Below, piece by piece: positions 17,001 through 27,300 of a stretch of 64,000 bases of DNA; within the stretch, counting starts at the first letter, position 1, and every line of letters starts with the position of its first letter. The stretch lies in assembly GCA_052390415.1 (NCBI GenBank), contig JBQTGY010000033.1, forward strand, positions 1-64,000. Reading direction: 5' to 3'. The notes under the pieces are model-generated. The model ran no database searches. It was not told the origin of the DNA and worked only from the letters and a program-made list of their open reading frames with translations. The position numbers and the translations under genes were made by a program. Source of the DNA: JANNWF01 sp052390415. Its GTDB lineage: Bacteria > Pseudomonadota > Gammaproteobacteria > Xanthomonadales > Xanthomonadaceae.

Positions 17001-20000
17001 GCACCGTTGTTTCCCGCATCCACATCACTGGCCGCAAGCTCAGCACCAACCAGGGTGCCAGCGCTGCTGTTCTCGGCCACGCTGCGTGTCTGCGCGGTGA
17101 TGGTGGGGACTTCATTAAGATCGTTGAGGGCGATCTGCACGGTTGCCGTTGTGCTCAGCGGGCTGGCGTCGTTGTCGGTCGCCTGCACGGTCAGCGCGTA
17201 GCTGGGATTGCTCTCAAAATCGAGGCCCGTGCCACTGACGAGCGTGATCTGGCCGTTGCTGTCGATGGCGAACAGGCCGTTCGAGGAGTCGGCGGTGATG
17301 GCATAACTGACGATTTGGCCGGCGTCGACGTCGATCGCCACCGCCGCGCCGACCAGCGATCCAGCATTGGCGTTCTCATTGATCGCGAAGCTGTAGCTGG
17401 ATTGCCCGAACACAGGCGCGTCATTGATGTCACCCACGGTGACGGTCACCTGCGCGGTGGCAGTCAGGCCGCCGCCATCCTGCACCTGCACCAGCAACGC
17501 AAACGGTGAGTTGGCCAAGGTGATGGCCGCTTGGCTGGCCACGGTGAGCTGACCGTTGTCATCGATGGCAAAAACCGCGCCGGCGTTGCCCGCGATGATG
17601 CTCCAGCTGAGCGTGCCGTTGGCACCGGCATCGACATCGCTGGCCAGCAGCGGTGCACCTACGGGGCTGCCATTGCTGCTGTTTTCGGCAATGCTGCGCG
17701 ATTGTCCGGCGATGCTCGGCACTTCATTCAGATCGTTGAGATTGATCTGCACACTCACGCTGGTGCTCAGCGGGATGGCGGCACTGTCGGTGACCTGCAC
17801 CGTGAGGGTGACGATGGGGGCGCTTTCGAAGTCGAGCCCAACGCCGTTCTGCACGCGGATTTGCCCGGTACCGTTGATGACGAACTCGGCGCTGGAACTG
17901 TTGCTGGTAATCGCATAGTTCAAGGTTTGGCCGACATCGGGATCGGTCGCCGTCGCGCTGCCGACCAAGGTCGTGCTGGCGGCATTTTCGTCGAGACTGA
18001 AGGTGTAGCTGGACTGTCCGAATACCGGCGCTTCGTTGACATCGGTGACCACGATGGTGAATGACTGCGTCGCCGTTGCCAGCAGCAGGTCCCTGACCTG
18101 CAAGCTCACCGGATGACTGCCGACATCGGCATTGTTCGGCGTGCCCGACAAGGTGGCGGTGCCGTTGCCGTTATCGATGAGTGCCAGCCAGCTCGGCAAG
18201 GTGCTGATCGAAGTAATCGTGCGGGTGTCGCCCACATCCTCATCGGCGGTCGTGATGGCGTAACTGAATTGCACGCCCTGGGTGGCCGCCGTCGGCGCGA
18301 CCGAAGTGAATGTCGGCGCGTCGTTGGAATCGTTCACGGTGATGGTGAACGCCTGCGTCGAGGAAGCGCCGATGCTGTCGGTAACCCGCAGGCCGATGCT
18401 CGGCGTGACGCCGACATCGGCGTTCAGCGGCGTGCCACTCAGGGTGGCGGTGCCGTTGCCGTTGTCGGTCAGGGTCAGCCAGCCGGGCAGCGTGGACACA
18501 CTGGTGATGGTGACGCTGTCACCGCTGTCCGGCTCGGTCGTGGTGATGGCATAGCTGTACGGCAGATCTTCAGTCGCGCTGGTTGGCGCCGTGGAGCTGA
18601 ACGACGGCGTCGTATTGGCGATATCGACCTGGACATTCGCGTTGTCGCAGTTGCTCGGATTGAGCACCTCGCAGATCTGGTAGCTGATCGTGAACACGCC
18701 TACCGGTAATGGTGGCGGTGGCAGGTCAATCGCCCCGGTGCTCGCATTGATGGTGACGCCGGCCATTCCACCGCCGTTGAGGATGCTGGGGGTGACATCA
18801 GCTGCCATCAGTGCGCGACCGGCAAAGGTGTCGTTGCTGTAAACGCTGGGCGTCGAGCCGCCGACCGTAGCCACGAAGGTGGGCGAGCCGACGAAGTTGT
18901 CGTCGTTGGCGACGATCGCTGCCGCCGTGATCACGATGGTCGCCGTGCCGCTAACGCAATTGGCCGGATCGGTCACATCGCACAACTGATAGACGACCTG
19001 ATACGTGCCCGCTGCCTGCGGCGCCGGCACATTGATCACGCCGCCGGAGGTGATGTTGGCGCCCAGGCCGTCGTCGCTGAGGATGCTGGTGGTGACTTGG
19101 CTGCCGCTCAGTGCGGCGAGATTGAACGAATCGTTGTCGTGCACTGATGGCGTGGCGCCGCCGGCTTGGCCATCCAGCGGCGAACCGCTGAAGTCATCCG
19201 CGTTGGCAATGATCTGGTTGCGTACGGTGATGGTGAACACGGTGTCGACCGGGAGCTCACCGCTGGACGGTGCCAGCGGCACGGGTTGACTGGCATCACG
19301 GCGAGGGTCGCTGCGGTAGCGGGCGCGGATCTCGTAAACACCCGCCACGTTGGCACTGACGCTGGTCGCCACCACGCCGCCGCTGGGCGTGATCGGCCCC
19401 CCCGGCAATCCAAGCAATTGAGCCGGTCCGCCGGTCTGGCTGAACGTCACCACGTGGGTATCGTCGGGGTCGCCATTGCGTTGCACGTCCACCCGAATGT
19501 TCTGCGACTGGCCCGGACTGATGACCGCTACGCCACCCGCCGGCTCGTTGGCCAGAATTTGGTAGAAGTCGCGCACCTGCAGAAACACGCCGAGAACGGC
19601 GTCATCCGAGCTGTTCGGAGGGCCCGATTGCCCCGATCCCGGCAAGGTATCGCCGAGCACGTCCCAGCGGACGACCCTGCACAGGCTGCCGGCAGAGGTC
19701 GGCGTAAAGCCAAAGGCCAGTCGACCACCGCTGGTGGTACCGGTGCTCAGCGGCGTGCCGTCGCCCAAGCCATCGCATTTCGGGTCGTTCTCGAAGCTGA
19801 TCGGAGTGCCGTTCGGCACCGGCGCGCCGTTGTTCTGCACCAGCACGGTCACTGCATTGAACTGGTTGACGAAGATAGTGCCCTGGGGGCTGGTATTGGA
19901 GATGTTGCGGCTATTGGTGATGTTGAGATCGAAGCTCGCATTGAGGTCGCAGCCCGTGTCCTGCAGACAACCTCGCACCGTGAACGACGTCTCGACGGGA

Positions 20001-20716
20001 CCAGCGATGATGTCGACGAAAGCGATGCCATTCGAATCGGTCTGCGTGTTCAGCGCGCTGCTGCCATTGGCGGCAAACGTGGCTGCAGAGGGTGGCGAGA
20101 TGGTCCACTCAATCACTTCGGAGGCGGCACCTGCGCCATTGCGTTTGACCTTGAGCTGCACCCGATCGCCAAACGGGCTGCCGGGGCCTGTCGCTTGCCC
20201 ATTGCCACTGAATTCCTGGACATCGATGCGGTCATCCACGGTGTAGAGGACCGCGAACTGCGGATCGACCGTATTGGCGCAACCGGCACTACAAATCACC
20301 AAGAAGCCGAACGCACCGCCACCCCGATCCGAGACTTCGATTGCGCCGAATACTGACTCGCCGAAACCCGCCGAGCCGGCAAGAGCGCTGCTGACGAAGC
20401 TGCCCGGCGCATCGCCGGTAGTGTCGAGGTTTTCAACCAGTCGAAACTGCGCGCCGGTGCAGCCACCGCCATCATCTCCCACCAGAAAATCGAAGCCGAC
20501 GCTGTCGCCAGGAAAAACGGCGCCGCCAATACTGCTGCCGGGTGCCAAGGTACAAAGCGCCCATGCCGGGCTGACAACAGCGAGCAAGAGCAGCAGCAAC
20601 ATCCCTCGCAGCAGGCGCACCGGTCGCGGCTCGCGCGTTGAGATGCTCGGCTGATTGGCAATCGCGACTGCGGCGGCTGCGTCTGCCGCAGCGGCGGCCT
20701 CGGGTTGAAACGTCAT
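14015..20716 (-). CDS. giant surface protein: cadherin-like and Big_1 repeats with C-terminal autotransporter barrel
   Basis: This 2233-residue protein starts at an ATG at 20716 with AGGAG 9 bases upstream. An unusually long N-region with Ala/Asp repeats precedes the signal helix (GMLLLLLLAVVSPAWA, about 37-52). In order there follow about 500 residues of unassigned beta-rich sequence, two tandem NDD/NADDF...SPS-V-NDSF repeats, two Ig-like putative repeats (around 710 and 800), four cadherin-like repeats (about 895-1290, with SYTFSLDENA and SFAINENA), and five Big_1/invasin-type repeats (about 1300-1790). The last 290 residues form an autotransporter-type beta-barrel ending in aromatic F (SLGVRIEF). 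It is a probable adhesin or biofilm protein exported by a type V route; ligand unknown. Confidence 0.88.
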   Translation of the reverse strand: MTFQPEAAAAADAAAAVAIANQPSISTREPRPVRLLRGMLLLLLLAVVSPAWALCTLAPGSSIGGAVFPGDSVGFDFLVGDDGGGCTGAQFRLVENLDTTGDAPGSFVSSALAGSAGFGESVFGAIEVSDRGGGAFGFLVICSAGCANTVDPQFAVLYTVDDRIDVQEFSGNGQATGPGSPFGDRVQLKVKRNGAGAASEVIEWTISPPSAATFAANGSSALNTQTDSNGIAFVDIIAGPVETSFTVRGCLQDTGCDLNASFDLNITNSRNISNTSPQGTIFVNQFNAVTVLVQNNGAPVPNGTPISFENDPKCDGLGDGTPLSTGTTSGGRLAFGFTPTSAGSLCRVVRWDVLGDTLPGSGQSGPPNSSDDAVLGVFLQVRDFYQILANEPAGGVAVISPGQSQNIRVDVQRNGDPDDTHVVTFSQTGGPAQLLGLPGGPITPSGGVVATSVSANVAGVYEIRARYRSDPRRDASQPVPLAPSSGELPVDTVFTITVRNQIIANADDFSGSPLDGQAGGATPSVHDNDSFNLAALSGSQVTTSILSDDGLGANITSGGVINVPAPQAAGTYQVVYQLCDVTDPANCVSGTATIVITAAAIVANDDNFVGSPTFVATVGGSTPSVYSNDTFAGRALMAADVTPSILNGGGMAGVTINASTGAIDLPPPPLPVGVFTISYQICEVLNPSNCDNANVQVDIANTTPSFSSTAPTSATEDLPYSYAITTTEPDSGDSVTITSVSTLPGWLTLTDNGNGTATLSGTPLNADVGVTPSIGLRVTDSIGASSTQAFTITVNDSNDAPTFTSVAPTAATQGVQFSYAITTADEDVGDTRTITSISTLPSWLALIDNGNGTATLSGTPNNADVGSHPVSLQVRDLLLATATQSFTIVVTDVNEAPVFGQSSYTFSLDENAASTTLVGSATATDPDVGQTLNYAITSNSSSAEFVINGTGQIRVQNGVGLDFESAPIVTLTVQVTDSAAIPLSTSVSVQINLNDLNEVPSIAGQSRSIAENSSNGSPVGAPLLASDVDAGANGTLSWSIIAGNAGAVFAIDDNGQLTVASQAAITLANSPFALLVQVQDGGGLTATAQVTVTVGDINDAPVFGQSSYSFAINENANAGSLVGAAVAIDVDAGQIVSYAITADSSNGLFAIDSNGQITLVSGTGLDFESNPSYALTVQATDNDASPLSTTATVQIALNDLNEVPTITAQTRSVAENSSAGTLVGAELAASDVDAGNNGALTWSILTGNSGGGFAIDANGQLFVVNQAAIALNNSPFSLQVQVRDGGGLTANAIVTVNVTDVATTLLLVAGDAQTALPGAALSSPLVVRAEDESAPAAGVMVDFSVVPPGAATVTPASSSSDSTGNVQASVQLSASAIPGSVIQISAARRDDPTARVVFSITVQAAAVVNTLRKPADSGDGQSAVLGSTLQPLRVLAENNAAPASGVAIQWSVSGPASLSAAQSISDAAGGASINVTLGNTPGAVVVTAVRADAPTAQVVFNLTALPAAQPTLRLVSGNGQSGLIGTRADAPIVVKLLGADGNPSAGQTIQWNVLTANATLDAAASITNAQGEAQIGFVFGAVAGSVQIRAAHAGSSLDVLSTHLATAATVSNVEGSNQTGTAGQPLPERFVINLAPALSKALGGARVDWQVLSGGGSLEADATFTDADGVTSNRLTLGVLGGENTVRAIVPGGQEILFTALGTAAPGSLVRVSGNDQTVPTTTASAPLVVQLRNATGQPVVGASIRWSADNATVEPATSLTDSNGRAQTIASVLLPGAATVTASTEAIQASPVVFAINGGVANIPTLDEEQQRTSDAVDLLCPALAALATRSAGEEDLFQRCLELVDNAGDNPDAVENALDQLPTDIGSTLSEVGTSTVVAQNNNFEQRFRQVRSEQPGASRNQLEIGFWTPDGALPLSFLPAAADEESAEGQDLGSAFSQLGFFATGQIGRGKFDRGQQSPEFEFDIGGLTAGVDYRFNDHWVAGVAVGFSDNTADLADDRGELDSRALSLTAFATWYNERSWYADGTLLVGHSNYDLLRRIRYSIPALDGSLTQVDQRATASTDGSQLGTTFSVGKDWQKGPWSLSGYLRGAYTRIETDAYEEQMLANLPGQGLALAVDSRSTRSTTTTLGSRATYILSRDWGILMPTASVEWEHEYQDDPGRLSARFLFDPAGATLTQEGDAIDTDYFNVSIGVSALFPGGKSAFLTYEELVGLERLRQGILSLGVRIEF

Positions 20717-20960
20717 GCGATGGCTCCTGAAGACCGCGGAATGGGCGATCTGAACAATTTCGGCACCGTCAGCCATCAGGCATGAGCAGGTGAGCGGAGA
20801 GGGTGGGTTGCATGGCCATGCAAGGAACCACCCAGCCCTTCGCTGCAGCGACGATGACACGCGCAGCGGGGCGGGGTCCACCTGACAGATGTCAAGATTC
20901 TGCGGTTCCGCCTCGCGTGTTCGTCCGACGATGGGCGCGAACGAAAAAAACACAGCCGAA

Positions 20961-21000
20961 CTAGTGGGCTACTTTCGATTTGTCCGTTACAGTCCACTAG
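20961..21000. repeat. 40-base element with CTAGTGG/CCACTAG ends, dispersed repeat copy 1
   Basis: Positions 20971-21000 match 45721-45750 at 29 of 30 bases. This copy is bounded by inverted CTAGTGG and CCACTAG. Its right end supplies the TAG stop codon (20999-20997) of the transglutaminase gene. It lies between that gene and the start of the giant surface protein. Confidence 0.8.
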
Positions 21001-21926
21001 GGAATGTTGACATCCACCGGCGTCACCGTCACCGCCACCTTCGGCGCGCTGGCATCACCACCGCCAAGGATCACTCCACGCAACGGTGACACGTCGCCAA
21101 AATCCCTGCCCCAGCCGAGCACGATGTGGTCGAGACCGGGCATTACATTGTTGGTCGGATCGAACTCCAGCCAACCCAGTGGCGGACAGTACACGGCCAC
21201 CCAGGCGTGCGACGCATCCGCGCCGACCAGCCGTGGTTTGCCGGCTGGCGGATGGGTGAGCAGATAACCGCTGACATACCGGCACGGCAGGTCGTAGGAG
21301 CGCAAGCAGGCGATCATCAGGTGGGCGAAGTCCTGACAGACGCCGTGCTTCAAGCGCAGCACGTCGGCCAACGGTGTGCCGATGTGGGTGGCGGCCGCGT
21401 CGTATTTGAACTCGCGGTGGATCTTGCGCATCAGCGCGGCGGCCACCTCAGACAGCGGTCGGCGCGCAGCGAAACAGGGCTGCGCGTAACGCTGGTAGGC
21501 CATGCCTATCGGCACGAAGGGCGAACGGAAACGATAACGCCCGTCGTCAAGCTCGGCAGCGCTCAAGCGGCGACCAGCGCGATAACGAAGACCTTCACGC
21601 ACCTGCTCCCAGCTTGCGGACTTGCTGGCCGCAGAAATCGTCTCGCGCGGCGTGACCTCAACCTGCATGCGGCTGCGAATGCGCAACGACTCGTGCGGCA
21701 CATTGAAATCCAGTCGCGTCAGTGGGTTGCCGAATGCATCGGTTTCCCGACGCTCGCTGGAAGGCGTCGGATCACACTGCAATTGCCAATCTTGGCACTG
21801 TTGCCACGGCAATCCGCGCGGCTCGAGATGGATCAGCTGTTGCGACAGCGACACCGGCTGTGGGTAGGCATAGTCAGTGACATGTTCGACGCCGTAGCGG
21901 GCGCTGAGCGCTTTCGATTTGCTCAT
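20997..21926 (-). CDS. transglutaminase-like cysteine protease-fold protein
   Basis: The 309-residue cytoplasmic protein has the bacterial transglutaminase N-terminal beta domain (ARYGVEHVTDYAYPQPVSLSQQ) and a transglutaminase core. The core shows HGVCQDFAHLMIACLR (catalytic Cys), DASHAWVAVYCPPLGWLEFDPTNN (His and Asp). It starts 13 bases after the ATP-grasp/alpha-E gene, completing a three-gene set. Family context suggests hydrolysis or transfer at amide bonds of a peptide made or tagged by the ATP-grasp partner. Its stop codon lies inside a dispersed repeat, so the extreme C-terminus (VDVNIP) may have been altered by insertion. Confidence 0.9.
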   Translation of the reverse strand: MSKSKALSARYGVEHVTDYAYPQPVSLSQQLIHLEPRGLPWQQCQDWQLQCDPTPSSERRETDAFGNPLTRLDFNVPHESLRIRSRMQVEVTPRETISAASKSASWEQVREGLRYRAGRRLSAAELDDGRYRFRSPFVPIGMAYQRYAQPCFAARRPLSEVAAALMRKIHREFKYDAAATHIGTPLADVLRLKHGVCQDFAHLMIACLRSYDLPCRYVSGYLLTHPPAGKPRLVGADASHAWVAVYCPPLGWLEFDPTNNVMPGLDHIVLGWGRDFGDVSPLRGVILGGGDASAPKVAVTVTPVDVNIP

Positions 21927-21939
21927 GGAAACGGCCGAC

Positions 21940-24396
21940 TCATGCGAAGTAGGTCGCGCGGCCAGCGGAGCGGATGTGGACGAAATAGGTGTGGGTCAAG
22001 CGCTCGCCCAACGCGCGCAGGCAGGCCGTCAATTCGCTGAAGTATGCAGCCAGCTGCGACGCCGCCGAGGCGGAGAAACAGTCCAATCGAAGCATTTTTT
22101 CACGCGCCTCGCGCAGAGGATCGACCAGCTCTGGCGCGCAATCCAGCGCCAGCAACGCATCCAGCAAAATGTCGATATGCGAGCGGATGGAGTGCGGATT
22201 GCTGGCGTCGACGGTGATCAGGTCGAGCATCGCTGACAGCTGCGGCGCTGACTGATAGCGGCGGCGAAAGGTGATCGTGCTGCGCGACAGTTCCAGCAGC
22301 CAGCTCAAAGTCTCGGTTTCGATCCGCTTGCCGGACAAGGCCTTGCTCAACAATGCCGACTGCTGGCGCAAATATTCGAGGCTGCGACCAGCAATGAGAA
22401 ACTGCCAGCCGCGATCACGGGTCATGCCACCCAGCGCGAAGCCGGTCATCGCCGCCAAGGCCAGCGCCACCCGGTTGAGCAGGGTCAACATGGCATCCGC
22501 GTCCGTCTTGTTGGCCAGTTCGGCGTTCACCTGCTTCAACTCGCGCACGGTTCGCCAGTTGTCCTTGGACAGCACTGCGCGCACTTCGGTGGCCGACCAG
22601 ATCAGATTGTTGAGGCAGTGGCGCAGGCTGCCCGACCAGCTCTCGTCGGTGATCGCCGCCATCACCGCAGAGGCGTGATTCTTGGCGTCGGGAACAATAT
22701 GGATCGCTTGGGCGATGCGCCGGCTGCGGCGGGCGATCAAGGAACTGGAGCCACGCAACTGCTTGAGCATCGAGCGCAGCACGCGCAGATGGGCATCACA
22801 ACGCTCGCTGTTGCGACCCAGCCAGAACAGGTTTTCAAGCGTGCGTGAAAGTACCTGCAGATCGACTCGGCTGGGTGAGGCGATGGTGGTCTGCGGCAAT
22901 TCATCGACGACGGGCGAGGCACCCAATACCCAGGTGTCCTTGCTGCGCCCGCCGCGCTGCATCGACACCACTTCGTCGCCGAGTTGGCCGGCGACCCGGG
23001 TCAGGCCACCGGGGATCACTTCATAGCCGCTCGCCGACGCCAAGGCGAACACGCGCATCACCATCGACCGCGGTCCCAGCGCGCTGCCGCTACGATCCAG
23101 CAGCACCGGCGTGGTCGAAAGTTTGATGCGGTCTTGAGCGACGTAGGCATAACCTCGCCGATCAATGCGACTGCGCAGGGCGCGTTGCCCGGCGCGATCC
23201 AGGTCGGCCGCAAATACCGGCTCGAAACGTTGCAGCGGGAAGCTGGGTTTGAACACCAGATCGTTGAGCTTGGCCAAGGCTTGTTCGGCCACCGGTCGTT
23301 CGCCACACCACCAGGTGGCCAACGAAGGCAGGCGCAGGGATTCACCCAGAATCTGCTCGCAGATCGCGGGCAGGAATCCCATCAGCGCCGGCGACTCGAC
23401 CACACCCGATCCAAGGCTGTTGGCGATCAGCACGCGCCCGGCGCGCGCCACATCCAGCAGCCCCGGCACACCCAGCGCGGAATGGCTGCGCAGCTCCAGC
23501 GGATCGCACCAGCCACCCTCCACTCGCCGCAACACCGCGTGCACGCGCTTCAAACCATCCAGCGTCTTCAGCCACAAGGTGCTGTCGCGCACGGTGAGGT
23601 CGCTGGCTTCAACCAGCGGGATGCCCAGTTCGTGAGCCAGAAACGCGTGCTCGAAATAGGTTTCGTTGAGTGCACCCGGAGTGAGCAGAACCAGTGACGC
23701 CGGCCCTTTGTCAGCGCCTGCCAAACTCAACAGATGATCACGCAGACGTTGGAAATAGTGGTCAATCGATTGCACGCCGAGGCGGTCCAGCACGCCGGGG
23801 TAAGCGCGCGACAGGATGTCGCGATTCTCGATCGCATAACCCGCACCGGAGGGCGTCTGCGTGCGATCCGCCAGCACCCACCAGCGTCCATCCGGCGCCC
23901 GCGCCAGATCGCAGCCATAGATATGCAGATGCACGTCGCCAGGCGCTCGCACACCCTGCGCAGGCCACAGAAAGTGACTGTGGCCGTGCACAAGTTCGGG
24001 CGGCAGCAGGCCGTTCTGCAGCAACTGCTGCGGGCCGTAAAGATCGGTCAAAACATGGTTGAGCAGGCTGGCGCGCTGGGCGACACCCGTCGCGATGCTC
24101 GACCACTCCGTGGCATCGATGATGCTGGGCAGGCTATCCAGTTCCCACAAACGATCCGCACCTTTGGGATCGGCATAGACGTTGTAGGTGACGCCGTTGT
24201 CGACGATCTGCTGATCGATGATGTCGGCCCGCCGGCGCGCCTGGAGGGCGCTCTCCGACTGCAGCGCGTCGATCAGCGTCTGCCAGTGCGCGCGGACCTT
24301 GCCCTCGGCATCCATGAGCTCATCGAAGCTCGGCTCATCGAGATGTCCCGGAATGGGTTTGTACGCCGCTTGGGGCCGGTACTGCGCCTGCATCAT
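21940..24396 (-). CDS. circularly permuted ATP-grasp protein fused to an alpha-E domain
   Basis: The 818-residue protein joins two modules often encoded separately. Residues about 1-480 are a circularly permuted type 2 ATP-grasp (DUF404/DUF407), with YNVYADPKGADRLWELD, HLHIYGCDLARAPDGRWW and VVESPALMGFLPAICEQILGE. Residues about 500-818 are the helical alpha-E domain (DUF403; SRTLENLFWLGRNSERCDAHLR). ATP-grasp enzymes of this class are predicted peptide ligases. The start ATG overlaps the DUF2126 gene stop (ATGA), indicating translational coupling, and the transglutaminase gene follows 13 bases later. The product is not known. Confidence 0.92.
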   Translation of the reverse strand: MMQAQYRPQAAYKPIPGHLDEPSFDELMDAEGKVRAHWQTLIDALQSESALQARRRADIIDQQIVDNGVTYNVYADPKGADRLWELDSLPSIIDATEWSSIATGVAQRASLLNHVLTDLYGPQQLLQNGLLPPELVHGHSHFLWPAQGVRAPGDVHLHIYGCDLARAPDGRWWVLADRTQTPSGAGYAIENRDILSRAYPGVLDRLGVQSIDHYFQRLRDHLLSLAGADKGPASLVLLTPGALNETYFEHAFLAHELGIPLVEASDLTVRDSTLWLKTLDGLKRVHAVLRRVEGGWCDPLELRSHSALGVPGLLDVARAGRVLIANSLGSGVVESPALMGFLPAICEQILGESLRLPSLATWWCGERPVAEQALAKLNDLVFKPSFPLQRFEPVFAADLDRAGQRALRSRIDRRGYAYVAQDRIKLSTTPVLLDRSGSALGPRSMVMRVFALASASGYEVIPGGLTRVAGQLGDEVVSMQRGGRSKDTWVLGASPVVDELPQTTIASPSRVDLQVLSRTLENLFWLGRNSERCDAHLRVLRSMLKQLRGSSSLIARRSRRIAQAIHIVPDAKNHASAVMAAITDESWSGSLRHCLNNLIWSATEVRAVLSKDNWRTVRELKQVNAELANKTDADAMLTLLNRVALALAAMTGFALGGMTRDRGWQFLIAGRSLEYLRQQSALLSKALSGKRIETETLSWLLELSRSTITFRRRYQSAPQLSAMLDLITVDASNPHSIRSHIDILLDALLALDCAPELVDPLREAREKMLRLDCFSASAASQLAAYFSELTACLRALGERLTHTYFVHIRSAGRATYFA

Positions 24397-27300
24397 CTAC
24401 GCCGCATATCCAGTGTGAATGGGTATTCGATTGACGTCTGCACCGGTACAACGGCGAACGTGCCTGGCGTATGTCCGTGGCGGAAAAAGCGCGACATGCG
24501 CCGGGTTTCCGCCTCGAAGGCATTCACCGGGAAGGTCGCGTAACTGAGTCCGCCGGGATGAACGACATGGTATTGGCAGCCGCCGAGGGCACGCTGATTC
24601 CAAGTGTCAAACAAATCAAATCTTAGTGGCGTATCGATGGGAATCAGCGGGTGCAATGCCGACCACGGCTGCCAGGCGCGAAAGCGCACGCCGGCGACAA
24701 ATTCGCCGACTCGCCCGGTCGGTCGCAGTGGCAAGGCACGGCCGTTGCAGCTGACCTGATAACGATCGGGTGGCATGCCGCTCACCTTGACCTGCACGCG
24801 CTCCAGCGACGAGTCGACATAACGCGCGGTACCGCCGGAGGCACCCTCTTCACCCATCACGTGCCAGGGCTCCAGCGCATGCCGCAGTTCGATCAGCATG
24901 CCTTCCAGCGCGTAGTCGCCGATCTTCGGAAAGCGGAACTCCAGGTGCGGCGCAAACCAGTCGGGCGAAAGGGCGAAGCCGGCCGCTGAGGTTTCCTCCA
25001 ACACGTCCTGGAAGTCGCGCTCGATGAAGTGCGGCAGCATGAAGCGGTCGTGCAACTCGCTGCCCCAGCGCGCCAGTCGCTTGGGCGCGTATGGCACTCG
25101 CCAGAAGCGCGCAATCAACGCCCGCAGCAACAGCTGCTGGGCCAGACTCATCTGCGGATGCGGCGGCATCTCGAATCCGCGCAGTTCGAGCAGGCCCAAG
25201 CGCCCGGTGGGGCCATCCGGCGAATACAGCTTGTCGATACAGAACTCCGCCCGATGCGTATTGCCGCCGACATCCACCAGCAAGTTGCGCAGGATGCGGT
25301 CGACGATCCACGGCGATACTTCCGTACCTGCGTCGGGAATCTGCGAGAACGCGATCTCCAGTTCGTACAGCGCGTCATTGCGTGCTTCGTCGACGCGCGG
25401 CGCCTGCGACGTCGGTCCGATGAAGGTACCGGAGAACAGATACGACAGCGAGGGATGGTTGTGCCAGTACGCAATCAAACTGCGCAGCAGATCGGGTCGA
25501 CGCAGGAAGGGTGAATCCGCAGCCCGCGCGCCACCCAATACGAAATGGTTGCCACCGCCGGTACCGGTATGGCGACCGTCGAGCATGAATTTTTCACTGC
25601 TGAGCCGGCACTCGCGCGCGAGCCCGTACAGATGGGTTGTGCGTTCGACCATTTCTCCCCAGCCGCCGGCGGGATGGATGTTGACCTCGATGACGCCGGG
25701 GTCCGGTGTCACCCGAAAGGTCTGCAGCCGCTCATCACGCGGCGGTTCGTAGCCTTCGAGCACGATGGGGCTATGCAGCTTGGCGGCGGTACATTCGAGC
25801 GCGTGAATCAAGTCGAGAAAGTGTTCCAGATCCTCCAGTGGGGGCAGGAAGATAAACAGCTGGCCGTCTCGAACTTCAGCGCAGATGGCGGTACGAACCA
25901 CCTCTTTCGCCGCCAGCGGCTTGTCCTCTGCTTTTGATTCGGACGCGGCAGCGGCACTCGAACTTGCGTCGCCACGCACAGTCGGCAATTGCGCGAGCAC
26001 CGGCAGCGGCTTCGCGTCAGCGAACGGATCCTTGGGTTGGATGAAGGGATAGTCCTCCTTGGGCAGCCATGGTTGCGAATCCAGCGGCAGCCGATAGCCC
26101 ATCGCCGAATCCCCCGCGATCAGGAAACAGCCGCCCGAGCGCAACTGCCAACCGCTGCTTTGCCAATCACCATCGAAGTGCGCCAACGGCAGCACGTAAC
26201 CCACCACCGCACCGAGGCCTTGCTCGTACACGCGCGCCAAGCGCTCGCGCTCCATCACATCGTTGAGGCGCGAATCCGAAGGGTCGACGTTCACTGGCAG
26301 CTTGCGTTCGCGCCACAGGTAGTAGTGCAGATCCTCGTACGCAGGAAATACATGCCGCGACTGCACGCCGAGTTGAGTCGCAAGTTCCGCCAGAAACTTT
26401 GCCGCGTCGCCGCCGTCTTGCGTACGAGTGCGCTTGCCACGGACGATCAACGACGGATCACGCCAAAGCGCCTCGCCATCGGATCGCCAGTAACAGTTCA
26501 ACGACCAACGCGGCAGTTGCTCGCCCGGATACCACTTGCCTTGACCAAAGTGCGCCAATCCAAGCGGCGCGTAGTGATCCTTCATTTTCCAGAACAGCGC
26601 TTCGGCGCGATCACGTTTGTTGGGGCCCAGCGCCGCGGTATTCCATTCGGGATGCTCGATGTCATCAATTCCAACGAAGGTCGGCTCGCCGCCCATCGTC
26701 AGCCGCACGTCGTGCTGTTCCAGCACCTCGTCGATTTCGTGGCCGAGTGATTCGATGGCCAACCACTGCTCGGGGCTGTAAGGCTTGGTGACACGTCGTG
26801 TTTCCAGCACACGTTGCACGGACATCTGGTGCTCGAAGGTGACTTCGCACGCCTCCAGACCACCGCTGATCGGCGCGGCCGATCCGGGATCGGGTGTGCA
26901 CGCGAGCGGAATATGGCCTTCACCGGCAAACAGGCCGGAGGTGGGATCGAGCCCGACCCAGCCGGCGCCGGGCAGATAGACCTCGCACCATGCGTGCAGA
27001 TCGGTGAAGTCCTCGCTCGGGCCACTCGGTCCCTCGAGTGGTTTCTCATCCGCGACCAGCTGGATCAGATAACCCGACGCAAAACGCGCTGCGATGCCCA
27101 GCCGACGGAACAGCTGCACCATCAGCCACGCCGAATCCCGACACGACCCTGATCGCAAGCTCAAGGTCTGCTCGGGCGTCTGCACGCCGGGCTCAAGACG
27201 AATCAGATAGCCGATGTCCTGGCTCAGCCGACGATTGATCTCGACCAGAAAATCGATGGTGCGCTCAGCGGTTTGTGGCAGCGACGCCAGGTAGCGTTTG

